This document shows, in pieces, positions 27,031-36,800 of a stretch of 64,000 nt of DNA (within the stretch, counting starts at the first letter, position 1; every line of letters starts with the position of its first letter). This DNA is from Chitinophaga agrisoli. GTDB taxonomy: Bacteria > Bacteroidota > Bacteroidia > Chitinophagales > Chitinophagaceae. Both the position numbers and the translations under genes were made by a program. The notes under the pieces were generated by a model, which was given only the letters and a program-made list of their open reading frames with translations, had not been told where the DNA came from and made no database searches. The stretch covers positions 1,242,327 to 1,306,326 of the forward strand of contig NZ_VUOC01000004.1 in assembly GCF_008386695.1 (NCBI RefSeq). Direction: 5' to 3'.

Positions 27031-28152
27031 ATGAACATGCAGCGTTATTTCTGGATCATAACAGGATGGACGGCGATAGCCGTATATGGATGCACCACCA
27101 ACGGCAACACAGACGCCGGCAAAAAAGAGGCGCAGCCTTTCCCCGTCACCCGCCTGGCGGTCAAAGACACTTTATTAAAACACAACTATGTAGCCGGTTT
27201 GCAGGCCGTGCGGAATGTAGAAGTAAGGGCACGTGTGAACGGCTTCCTGGAAAAGATCTATATAGACGAAGGACAGCATGTCACTAAAGGACAACTGCTT
27301 TTCTCCATTAACGCAGAGGAATATAAGGCGCAGCTGGCCGCCGCCAACGCCAATTTAAGCAGCGCTATTGCAGAAGCCAAAGCAGCCGCGGTAGATGCGC
27401 GGCGTATAAAACTGCTGGTAGAGAAAAAAGTGATCGCCACTACGGAGCTGGAAGTAGCGGAAGCACGGCTGGCGGCGGTAGATGCACGGGTAGACGAAGC
27501 CCGCTCTGCCGTTAGCAGGGCCACCATGCACCTGGGTTATACGGATGTACGCGCGCCATTTGACGGCATTATTGACCGTATTCCTCTAAAAACCGGCAGC
27601 CTGGTAGAAGACGGCGCTTTGCTCACCACCGTGTCCGATACGCATGAGATGTACGCCTATTTCAATGTATCTGAAACAGAGTACCTGGAATACCAGAAAT
27701 CACATAAAGGGCCCAGCAACAAGACCGTAGGTCTTATACTGGCTGATGGCACGCCTTACGCATGGCCGGGTAAGGTAGAGACCATAGAAGGGGAATTTGA
27801 GTCCTCCACGGGCGCTATCGCCTTCCGCGCCCGCTTTCCTAATCCGCAACGGCTGCTGAAACATGGCGCGACCGGCAATATCCAGCTGGAGAACACTTTG
27901 GATGACGCGCTGATCATCCCCCAGAAAGCCGTATTTGAAATGCAGGACAAAAACTATGTGTTTGTAGTAGGTGATGGCGACAAGGTGAGCATGCGCAGCA
28001 TTTCGCCCAGCGCAAGGCTTTCCAACTGCTACATCGTAAAAGAAGGGCTGCAGCCCAATGAGCGGATCGTGTGCGAGGGTATCCAGAGCATACGCGACGG
28101 CATGCACATACATCCTGTAAACATTCCGCTGGACAGCCTGCTGAAAATGTAA
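27031..28152 (+). CDS. RND efflux periplasmic adaptor (membrane fusion lipoprotein)
   Basis: AcrA/MexE-type adaptor of 373 aa linking the inner membrane pump to the outer membrane channel. The N-terminus carries a lipobox ending in Cys21 (TAIAVYGC). Then come the barrel-sandwich/lipoyl half VRARVNGFLEKIYIDEGQHV, a helical hairpin at about residues 105-170 rich in Ala, Glu and Arg, the second lipoyl half LGYTDVRAPFDGIIDRI and a C-terminal beta barrel. It is the first gene of a complete three-gene efflux operon, 28 bp before the pump gene. Confidence 0.93.
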   Translation: MNMQRYFWIITGWTAIAVYGCTTNGNTDAGKKEAQPFPVTRLAVKDTLLKHNYVAGLQAVRNVEVRARVNGFLEKIYIDEGQHVTKGQLLFSINAEEYKAQLAAANANLSSAIAEAKAAAVDARRIKLLVEKKVIATTELEVAEARLAAVDARVDEARSAVSRATMHLGYTDVRAPFDGIIDRIPLKTGSLVEDGALLTTVSDTHEMYAYFNVSETEYLEYQKSHKGPSNKTVGLILADGTPYAWPGKVETIEGEFESSTGAIAFRARFPNPQRLLKHGATGNIQLENTLDDALIIPQKAVFEMQDKNYVFVVGDGDKVSMRSISPSARLSNCYIVKEGLQPNERIVCEGIQSIRDGMHIHPVNIPLDSLLKM

Positions 28153-28180
28153 GCGTTCCCGGACCAAAAACGAGAAAAAC

Positions 28181-31100
28181 ATGTTTGATACTTTTATAAA
28201 GCGGCCGGTGTTGTCGCTCGTGATCTCTTTGATCATAACCCTCGTAGGCTTACTGGCGCTGTTTACGCTGCCCGTTACCCAGTTCCCGGATATTGTACCG
28301 CCTTCTGTAACAGTGACCGCCAAATACACCGGCGCCAATGCAGAGGTATGCGCCAAAGCGGTGGCCACTCCCCTGGAGCGCGCCATTAACGGCGTGCCGG
28401 GTATGACGTATATGTCGTCTGTATCCAGTAACAACGGTATTACGCTGATACAGATCTTCTTTAAAGTAGGCACTGATCCGGACCAGGCAGCCGTAAACGT
28501 ACAGAACCGTGTAGCCACTATCATTGACGAGCTGCCGGAAGAGGTGATCAAAGCCGGCGTGACCACGGAAAAAGAGGTGAACAGTATGCTGCTGTACCTG
28601 AATGTGATGAGCGATGATCCCCGGCTGGACGAGCAGTTCATCTACAATTTTGCGGACATTAACGTGCTGCAGGAGCTCAAACGTATTGACGGCGTAGGCT
28701 TTGCAGAGATCATGGGCGCTAAGGAATATGCCATGCGCGTGTGGCTGAAACCGGACCGTATGCTGGCGTACAATATCTCTACAGAGGAGATCATCGCCGC
28801 CATCCGCAGGCAGAATATAGAAGCGGCGCCGGGTAAAACCGGCGAGAGCTCTGATAAATCGCCGCAGCTGCTGCAATATGTGTTGCGGTATACCGGTAAA
28901 TTCTTTGAGCCTTCCCAATACGCCCATATTATCCTGCGCACGGAGAAAAACGGTTCTATGCTACGCCTGCAGGATGTAGCGGAGCTGGAATTTGGCTCGC
29001 TGAGTTATGGCATGGTATCCAAGACGAATGGTAAACCATCTGCCTCTATCATGCTTAAACAGCGGCCCGGCTCCAATGCACGGGAAGTGATACAGAACGT
29101 AAAAGACCGTATGGCTACATTAAAGGCCAGCTCCTTTCCGCCGGGTATGACCTATAATTTTAACTATGACGTATCCCGTTTCCTGGATGCATCTATACAC
29201 GAGGTAGTGCGTACGTTGTTTGAAGCTTTTCTGCTGGTGTTCCTGGTGGTGTTCCTGTTCCTGCAGGATTTCCGTTCCACCCTTATTCCCGCGCTGGCGG
29301 TACCGGTGGCATTGATAGGCACATTGTGCTTTATGCAGCTGCTGGGCTTTTCCATTAACCTGTTAACGCTGTTTGCGCTGGTGCTGGCCATTGGTATTGT
29401 GGTGGATAATGCCATTGTGGTGGTGGAGGCCGTGCACGTAAAGATGACGGAGGAGCACCTGCCGCCCATGGAAGCCACGCTGGCAGCCATGCGGGAGATC
29501 AGCGGCGCCATTGTGGCCATTACGCTGGTGATGTCTGCCGTGTTTGTACCGGTAGCATTCCTCTCTGGCCCTGTAGGGGTATTTTACCGGCAGTTCTCCC
29601 TTACGCTGGCCTTTGCGATTGTTATATCCGGTATTAATGCGGTAACCCTCACGCCCGCGCTTTGCGCGCTGATGTTAAAACATGCCCATGGCGAACCGGG
29701 ACGTAAAGGACCATTGCAACGTTTCTTCCGTGGTTTCAACAACGGGTACGAAGCCACCGCAGGCCGCTACCGGCGGCTGATAGGTGTTATTGCCGGCAGG
29801 CGTTTTGTTACCGTGGTATTGCTGCTGTTCTTCTTCCTGGCCACCTGGGGCGTAAGCGCGGTACTGCCTTCTGGCTTTATACCATCAGAAGACCAGGGCA
29901 TGATCTATGTGAACGTGACCACGCCGCCCGGCGCTACCGTAGAACGTACAGAGGAAGTGCTGGACCAGGTATATGCCGCCACCAAAGATATGGACGCAGT
30001 AGAATCTGCTTCTACCCTTGCGGGTTATAGCCTTGTAAATGAAGTGGCCGGCGCTTCTTATGGTATGGGTATGATCAATCTGAAACCCTGGGAAGAACGG
30101 AAGGAGTCTGTAACGGAGCTGATAACAAAGCTGCAGCAAAAAGTAGCGCATATCAAAGACGCGAGCATTGAATTCTTTCCGCCGCCAACAGTGCCCGGCT
30201 TTGGTAATGCCAGCGGTTTTGAGCTGCGCGTGCTGGATAAGACCGGTACCGGTAACCTGCAGCAAACCGCCAAGGTGACCAATGATTTTATACTGGCGCT
30301 GGAAAAGCGGCCGGAGATCGGCAATGCCTTTACCAGTTTTGATCCCAGCTTTCCGCAATACCTGATACATGTAGACCAGGAAAGGGCCGCGCAGAAAGGC
30401 GTAAGCATTGAAACGGCCATGAATACGCTACAGACATTACTGGGCAGCTATTATGCTTCCAACTTTATCCGCTTTGGACAGATGTATAAGGTAATGGTGC
30501 AGGCAGCGCCCCAATACCGCGCCAGACCAGAGGATGTGCTGCACCTGTATGTGAAGAATGACCAGGGCGAGATGGTGCCGTTCTCTAACTTCATCCGCAT
30601 GGAACGGGTGTACGGCCCCGAACAGCTGACCCGTTATAACATGTATACCGCCGCTATGATCAACGGCGATGCCGCGGCCGGTTATAGCAGCGGAGACGCC
30701 ATCAAGGCCATACAGGAAACCGCCAAACAGCTGCCCAGGGGCTATAGTTATGAATGGAGCGGTATGACGCGGGAACAGATCCTGTCCGGCAACCAGGCCA
30801 TCTACATCTTCCTGCTCTGCATCGTGTTTGTGTATCTGTTACTGGCCGCGCAGTATGAAAGCTTCCTGCTGCCGCTACCGGTGTTGCTATCCCTGCCAGC
30901 GGGCATATTTGGCGCATTCCTCTCATTGAAGCTGTTGGGACTGGAGAATAATATCTATGCGCAGGTGGCGCTGGTCATGCTGATAGGTTTGCTGGGCAAG
31001 AATGCTATCCTGATCGTGGAGTTCGCCATTCAGCGCAACAAGGAAGGATTAACGCCGCTGGAAGCCGCCAAAGAAGGAGCGGTGAGCCGTTTACGCCCCA

Positions 31101-31333
31101 TCCTCATGACCTCCTTTGCCTTTATTGCGGGGCTTATCCCCCTTTGTGTGGCCAGTGGCGCAGGCGCTATGGGTAACCGTTCCATTGGCACCGCCGCTGC
31201 AGGAGGTATGTTGATAGGCACCGTGTTTGGCGTGCTGGTGATACCGGGGTTGTATGTATTGTTTGCCGCCGCTACCCGCAAGCCACCGCGGAAACAACAG
31301 CAAAAAGAGGCCATAGCGGCCGCGCAAGTTTAA
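28181..31333 (+). CDS. RND efflux pump permease (AcrB/HAE1 family)
   Basis: Proton-driven inner membrane drug or lipid exporter of 1050 aa, the full length for AcrB-type pumps. It starts MFDTFIKRPVLSLVISLI (TM1) and has the large periplasmic porter loops between TM1-2 and TM7-8. In TM4 the proton-relay motif reads IGIVVDNAIVVVEAVH: the Asp equivalent to AcrB D407 is D409, but the D408 equivalent is Asn410. The TM10 Lys is conserved (K940, GLLGKNAILIVEFA). The DN variant may be a trait of a Bacteroidota subfamily, since I recall similar sequences, but proton coupling must then use other residues. It is flanked by its adaptor and outer membrane channel genes. Confidence 0.95.
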   Translation: MFDTFIKRPVLSLVISLIITLVGLLALFTLPVTQFPDIVPPSVTVTAKYTGANAEVCAKAVATPLERAINGVPGMTYMSSVSSNNGITLIQIFFKVGTDPDQAAVNVQNRVATIIDELPEEVIKAGVTTEKEVNSMLLYLNVMSDDPRLDEQFIYNFADINVLQELKRIDGVGFAEIMGAKEYAMRVWLKPDRMLAYNISTEEIIAAIRRQNIEAAPGKTGESSDKSPQLLQYVLRYTGKFFEPSQYAHIILRTEKNGSMLRLQDVAELEFGSLSYGMVSKTNGKPSASIMLKQRPGSNAREVIQNVKDRMATLKASSFPPGMTYNFNYDVSRFLDASIHEVVRTLFEAFLLVFLVVFLFLQDFRSTLIPALAVPVALIGTLCFMQLLGFSINLLTLFALVLAIGIVVDNAIVVVEAVHVKMTEEHLPPMEATLAAMREISGAIVAITLVMSAVFVPVAFLSGPVGVFYRQFSLTLAFAIVISGINAVTLTPALCALMLKHAHGEPGRKGPLQRFFRGFNNGYEATAGRYRRLIGVIAGRRFVTVVLLLFFFLATWGVSAVLPSGFIPSEDQGMIYVNVTTPPGATVERTEEVLDQVYAATKDMDAVESASTLAGYSLVNEVAGASYGMGMINLKPWEERKESVTELITKLQQKVAHIKDASIEFFPPPTVPGFGNASGFELRVLDKTGTGNLQQTAKVTNDFILALEKRPEIGNAFTSFDPSFPQYLIHVDQERAAQKGVSIETAMNTLQTLLGSYYASNFIRFGQMYKVMVQAAPQYRARPEDVLHLYVKNDQGEMVPFSNFIRMERVYGPEQLTRYNMYTAAMINGDAAAGYSSGDAIKAIQETAKQLPRGYSYEWSGMTREQILSGNQAIYIFLLCIVFVYLLLAAQYESFLLPLPVLLSLPAGIFGAFLSLKLLGLENNIYAQVALVMLIGLLGKNAILIVEFAIQRNKEGLTPLEAAKEGAVSRLRPILMTSFAFIAGLIPLCVASGAGAMGNRSIGTAAAGGMLIGTVFGVLVIPGLYVLFAAATRKPPRKQQQKEAIAAAQV

Positions 31334-31349
31334 CCAGATAATTTGAGTT

Positions 31350-32813
31350 ATGAATAAAAACTGTTTCTCTATATATAAATATGCCCCGGCGCTGTTGTTA
31401 TCCGCAGCGCTGGGCTGCCGCCTGCCGCAACCGCTGGTGACCCCGGCGGGACAATCATTGCCGGCTGCTTTTGGCACGGATACAGCATTTAGTGATGTTG
31501 ATACCAGCGGTATTGGTAACCAACCCTGGCAGCAATTCTTTAAGGATCCGCAGCTACGCGCGCTCATAGACACCGCGCTGCATAATAATTATGAACTGAT
31601 GACCGCTAAGGAGCAGGTAAAGATCAGCGGCGCCGTACTACTGGCAGCACGGCGGGCCTGGCTGCCCTCACTGGATATTAATGCCAGCGCCGGAATAGAT
31701 AAGTATGGTAAGTATACCATGAACGGCGTAGGCAATTTTGATACGAACCTTTCCTCTAACATCAGCAAAGACCAGCATGTACCGGAAAGCCCTACGCCAG
31801 ATCTGTTCCTGGGCTTACGCAGTAACTGGGAGCTGGACCTGTGGGGTAAGCTGCGGCAACGTAAATATGCCGCACAGGCAAGATACCTGGCCAGCGCACA
31901 GGGCCAACGCCTGGTAAGCACCCTGCTCGTATCCGCGGTAGCGGCGCATTATTATGAGCTCATCGCGCTGGATAATGAGCTGGCCATTATCCAAAAGAAT
32001 ATAACGCTGCAGGAAACTGCATTGGCCACCGTGCAGATACAACAGTCTGCCGGTAAGGCCACCCTATTGGCTAGCCAGCAATTTGAAGCCCAGCTGCTGG
32101 ATACCCGCAGCCTGGAGTTTGCCACCCGTCAGCGCATGCTGGCAGTAGAAACAGAGCTGAACTACCTGCTGGGCCGCTTTCCGCAACCGGTGGCCCGCGC
32201 TTCAGCGCTTACAGTGGATACCCTGGCAGCCGCCTGGCAACCGGGCGTACCTGCTTCCCTGCTGATCAACCGGCCGGATATAAAACAGGCGGAACTGGAG
32301 CTGACCGCAGCGAAGGCGGATGTAAACGCGGCGCGGGCCGCTTTTCTACCCTCGCTGAATATTACACCTTATGCGGGATACAATGCGTTTAAGGCAGGAT
32401 TATTATTAGAGCCCGCTTCTTTTGCTTATGGTGTGCTAGGCAGCATTACGGCGCCGCTATTCAATCAAAAACAACTGCAGGCGCAGTACCGCATTAACGA
32501 ATCAGGGGGTAAGATCTCTTTCTATAATTACCAGCAAAAGATCTTGCAGGCTTACCAGGAGGTAGCCGTAGCCATGGGTAATGTGTATAACCAGCGGCAG
32601 GTATTAGCCCTCAGATCAAAAGAAGTAGGTGTGCTGCAAAGCGCGGTATCTACCGCTAATGACCTGTTCCTGGGAGGTTATGCATCTTACCTGGAGATCA
32701 TCACCGCACAGAAAAGCGTACTGGAGGCAGAGCTGGCGTTAATACACACACGCCGGGAAGTGCTGGCCGGAACGGTACGGTTGTACCAGGCATTAGGCGG
32801 CGGATGGATGTAA
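31350..32813 (+). CDS. TolC-like outer membrane efflux lipoprotein (NodT family)
   Basis: Outer membrane channel of 487 aa completing the tripartite pump. The signal peptide ends in a lipobox (LSAALGC, Cys23), as in NodT/OprM-type factors. Two repeated outer membrane efflux domains follow, with characteristic segments PWQQFFKDPQLRALIDTAL, LRSNWELDLWGKLR, LINRPDIKQAELELTAAKAD and a second helical half ending at LYQALGGGWM. It starts 16 bp after the pump gene. With no regulator in the operon, control must come from elsewhere. The next downstream genes are the lipid synthase operon, 1 kb away. Confidence 0.93.
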   Translation: MNKNCFSIYKYAPALLLSAALGCRLPQPLVTPAGQSLPAAFGTDTAFSDVDTSGIGNQPWQQFFKDPQLRALIDTALHNNYELMTAKEQVKISGAVLLAARRAWLPSLDINASAGIDKYGKYTMNGVGNFDTNLSSNISKDQHVPESPTPDLFLGLRSNWELDLWGKLRQRKYAAQARYLASAQGQRLVSTLLVSAVAAHYYELIALDNELAIIQKNITLQETALATVQIQQSAGKATLLASQQFEAQLLDTRSLEFATRQRMLAVETELNYLLGRFPQPVARASALTVDTLAAAWQPGVPASLLINRPDIKQAELELTAAKADVNAARAAFLPSLNITPYAGYNAFKAGLLLEPASFAYGVLGSITAPLFNQKQLQAQYRINESGGKISFYNYQQKILQAYQEVAVAMGNVYNQRQVLALRSKEVGVLQSAVSTANDLFLGGYASYLEIITAQKSVLEAELALIHTRREVLAGTVRLYQALGGGWM

Positions 32814-32827
32814 TATAATAGTGTACC

Positions 32828-32870
32828 GGTAGCCGTTGGTGCAGCATGTTATATTGCGCCGGCGGCTATC
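32828..32870 (+). terminator. Candidate terminator hairpin after the efflux operon
   Basis: A 15-bp stem with G-U wobbles pairs 32828-32842 with 32856-32870 around a 13-base loop, 14 bp after the efflux operon's last stop. The following bases are AT-rich but not a clean T-run, so termination is likely but not certain. Confidence 0.5.
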
Positions 32871-33844
32871 GATCCATTATTTATATGATCATCGATTAAC
32901 TTTTGTGACGATTGACTACCCACATCTGCTACATGCTGTCCAACGCCTTTATCTAACGTTCATTGATACAAATATCACTACTCATTTAAGCAACCCGCTT
33001 AACAATTGTATACAAGACAATCATCCATCATGCTCGTTGCAACAACCATCCAGCCTGCATTGCGATCGATTGCGACTACGTATATCTGTGTTGCTTGTTT
33101 GCGTTTATACGTGGCGGCCAATCTGGAGATTTCTACATGCTATATTTCATGTAATAGCCCTCTTACAAAAGTTAATAATAAATAAACCCGCTACATAAAT
33201 CCTCATCATTCCTTTCCAGTTAAGCATCTACGGATATGACAAAATAATATATTCTTAACAGGAATGGAGAACATGTTTTGATAACACAACTAACACTGAC
33301 AACATTTTGTTTTTTTTGTAATTTCATGTACGAAATACACAAACGATGCCCTATGAACCTAAATTCTTTTCGAGTCACTAACCGTGAAATTACGTACATA
33401 CTTGTTTTAGCAGCTCCCTTTGAACAACAGCCGGACTAGCAAAAATATTCCTATTGTGAATATCTATTATTGTAACCGGACTTGTTAAAGAACATGTGAA
33501 CAACATGCATACGTGTGAATTTTACAGATAGGATTTTATATTCAAGGACTATATCTTTTAAATACGGCCATATTAATTTCATGCTCTTTTGAACAATTGA
33601 AAGACCGTTACTGCTTTGTCTTAAAGCAGTGCTGGACTGGTTTTACCTATAAAGCTGTGGAAAAATAATAATGATATAATTGCAACCCAACCAGCCAGTT
33701 AGACCGTATATATAGGAATAATAGGAACCGCTATTTACCGACAGCCACAAAAGAATCTACCGGTACAAACATTAACATTACTGCAGTTAACTGAATACAC
33801 ACCATGTTAACCAGTGAATTGTCGTGCCGGGAAAAACCTAAATC
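32871..33844 (+). promoter_or_regulatory. Gene-free 1-kb leader of the lipid synthase operon, with an inverted repeat
   Basis: AT-rich stretch without a convincing gene. It should contain the promoter of the megasynthase operon, yet I found no exact TAnnTTTG element on the + strand in its last 650 bases. The clearest structure is a perfect 8-bp inverted repeat, ACTGCTTT (33610-33617) and AAAGCAGT (33623-33630), 215 bp before the start codon: an operator or an RNA hairpin. A long untranslated leader or an alternative sigma factor is possible. A weak open frame at 32836-33198 has unusual composition and overlaps the hairpin, so I do not call it a gene. Confidence 0.4.
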
Positions 33845-36800
33845 ATGGGAAAAATGAAAATTATCGGAGCTACTCCCTTTGAAAAACCGGACGTAGGGCT
33901 TGTATTGGCACTGCTCAAAGCCAAAGCCTTCCCTGTACTTCAACTGGGCCGTGATAAGCAGCAGGCACTCGAAGCGCTGGCCACCCTTACTGCACGAACT
34001 GACGCCCCCTTTGGCGTATGCTTTACAGATGAACGCCTTGCCGGCATAACCCTACCGGCACAAGTATCACTGGCCATCATGCCCTATGGCATGAAAATTA
34101 CCCTGCCCAAAAATGTACAGTTATTTTATCAGATATTCAGCGTAGGCGAAGCGCATAAAGCCAAAGCTGCGCATGCGAATGGTATTATCATTAAAGGCAA
34201 TGAAGGCGCAGGCAGTGTGAGCGATGAATCTTCCTTTATACTCTTTCAACGGATTATCCGCGAAATAAGCGGTTTGGATATTTGGGTACAGGGAGGTATA
34301 GGTTTACATACCGCCGCTGCTGCAGCTGCTTTAGGCGCTACCGGCGTGGTGCTGGACAGCCAGCTGGTATTGTTCCCGGAGTGCAGCGCGCCCGCGCCCA
34401 TTAAAAATATATGTGAGAAGCTGAATGGCAATGAAACACGCGTAGTTGATCATTACCGGGTATTAGTGCGCCCGAACTCGCCCGCTTTGCCGGAAAAGAT
34501 CAGCCAGACAGCGCTTGTACCTTATCTCGATACATTAGACCTTGACAAAGGTTATCTGCCGCTTGGGCAGGATATAGCCATTGGTATAGATCTGGCACAG
34601 CGGTTCAAAAAGCTGAGCCGCCTGGTGTTTGGTCTGCAGGAAGCAGCCCATGGCCATTTACAACAGGCCAAAGCATTAAATGTATTACGTCCCGGTAATG
34701 CATTGGCTACAGAACTGCAGATCCCCTACCCCATTGCACAAGGCCCTATGACCCGTGTAAGCGATGTACCCGCATTTGCCGCGGATGTTGCCAATGCGGG
34801 CGGGTTGCCATTTGTAGCATTGTCTTTATTAAAAGGAGAAGCTGCGCGCGCGTTGATCCGGGATACCAAAACCCTGGCCGGGGATCGTTCCTGGGGAGTG
34901 GGTATACTGGGGTTTGCGCCGCCTGAGTTACGTGAAGAACAAATTAACTATATCAGGGAAGAGAAACCGCCTATCGTATTGATAGCCGGCGGACGGCCCT
35001 CACAGGCAAAAGCCCTGGAGCAGGATGGTATCAAGACCTTCCTGCATGTACCTTCTACTTCCTTACTGGATATGTTCATTAAAGAAGGCGCTAAACGTTT
35101 TGTGTTTGAAGGCCGGGAATGCGGCGGGCACGTAGGCCCGCTATCCAGCCTGGTATTGTGGGAGCGGCAGGTAACGCGCCTGCTGCAGGAAGAAAACCCG
35201 GAACAGTTCAGCGTATTCTTTGCAGGCGGTATACACGATCCGCTTTCCGCGGCCTTTATTGCCGTACTGGCGGCGCCGTTAGCAGCCAGGGGCGCAAAGG
35301 TGGGCGTGCTGATGGGCACCGCTTATATCTATACCCGCGAAGCGGTGAGCAGTGGCGCTATCCTGCCACAGTTCCAGGAACAGGCTATTACACAAAAAGA
35401 TACCATCCTGCTGGAAACAGCTCCCGGTCATGAGACCCGTTGCCTGTATACTCCCTTTGCAGACCAGTTTAGCGAAGAAAAAGAACGCCTGCAAAATACA
35501 GGCGTAGATAAAAAAGAGATCTGGGCGCAACTGGAGCAACTGAATGTAGGCCGCCTGCGTATAGCCGCCAAAGGCATAGAGCGCCGGGGCGATGAACTGG
35601 TAACCATTGCGGAAACAGAACAGTTGCAGTCCGGCATGTATATGATAGGCCAGGTGGCCGCCCTACGTGACCGGATCGTATCCATTGCAGATTTACACAG
35701 CGCCGTAGCGGAAGGCAATTATACGCTGATACAGGACGCCGCTCTACCCGTAGCGCCACAAGCGCCGGAAAAAGCGCTGAATGTGGCTATTGTGGGCATG
35801 GCCTGTATTTACCCCGGCGCCAGGAATATAGAAGAGTACTGGCGTAATATCCTGATGGGTAAGGATTGTATTACGGAAGTGCCGGATGAGCGCTGGAACA
35901 AGTCCTTGTACTATGATCCTGCTTCTAACAACGGAGAGAAAACACCTTCCAAATGGGGTGGTTTTATTCCCAAAATAGATTTTGACCCGGTACAATTTGG
36001 TATACCGCCGCAATCACTGGCAGCCATCGATCCTTCTCAGCTGCTAAGCTTACTGGTGGCCAAACAGGCATTGGATAATGCCGGTTATGGATCGCTGAAC
36101 ATAAACCGCGAAAATATATCCGTGATCATTGGCACAGAAGCAGGTACAGACCTGGCCAATAGTTATGGCTTCCGCTCCCTGTTCACCCAGATCTTTGGCG
36201 AGATACCGCCAGAGCTGGACGAGGCGCTGCCTAAATTAACAGAAGACTCTTTCCCCGGCGTGCTGGCCAACGTGATCTCTGGCCGTATCACTAACCGCCT
36301 GGACCTGGGCGGCCGTAACTATACCGTAGATGCTGCCTGCGCCTCTTCCCTGGCTGCCATTGACCTGGCCTGCCAGGAACTGGTAATGGAAAAATCAGAC
36401 ATGGTGATAGCCGGCGCGGCAGACCTGCACAACAGCATTAATGACTACCTGATGTTTGCCAGCACCCATGCCCTCTCCCGCCAGGGCAAGTGCGCCACGT
36501 TTGACGCCAATGCAGACGGCACCACGCTGGGAGAAGGCATTGCCATGATGGTACTGAAAAGATATGACGACGCTAAACGTGATGGAGATACGATCTATGC
36601 GGTGATCAAAGGCGTGGGCGGCTCCAGCGATGGTAAGAGCCTTGGCCTCACAGCGCCGCGTAAAGCCGGGCAAACACGCGCATTGGAGCGTGCCTATGAG
36701 CAGGCAGGTATCTCCCCCGCGGCTATAGGCCTGCTGGAAGCGCATGGCACCGGCACTGTGGTAGGCGATAAAACGGAACTAGGCGCAGTTTCAGACATGC

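Noticed and set aside
32836-33198. Possible 120-residue protein in the leader
   Set aside because: Odd composition, no family motif, no promoter or Shine-Dalgarno site, and it overlaps the hairpin after the efflux operon.
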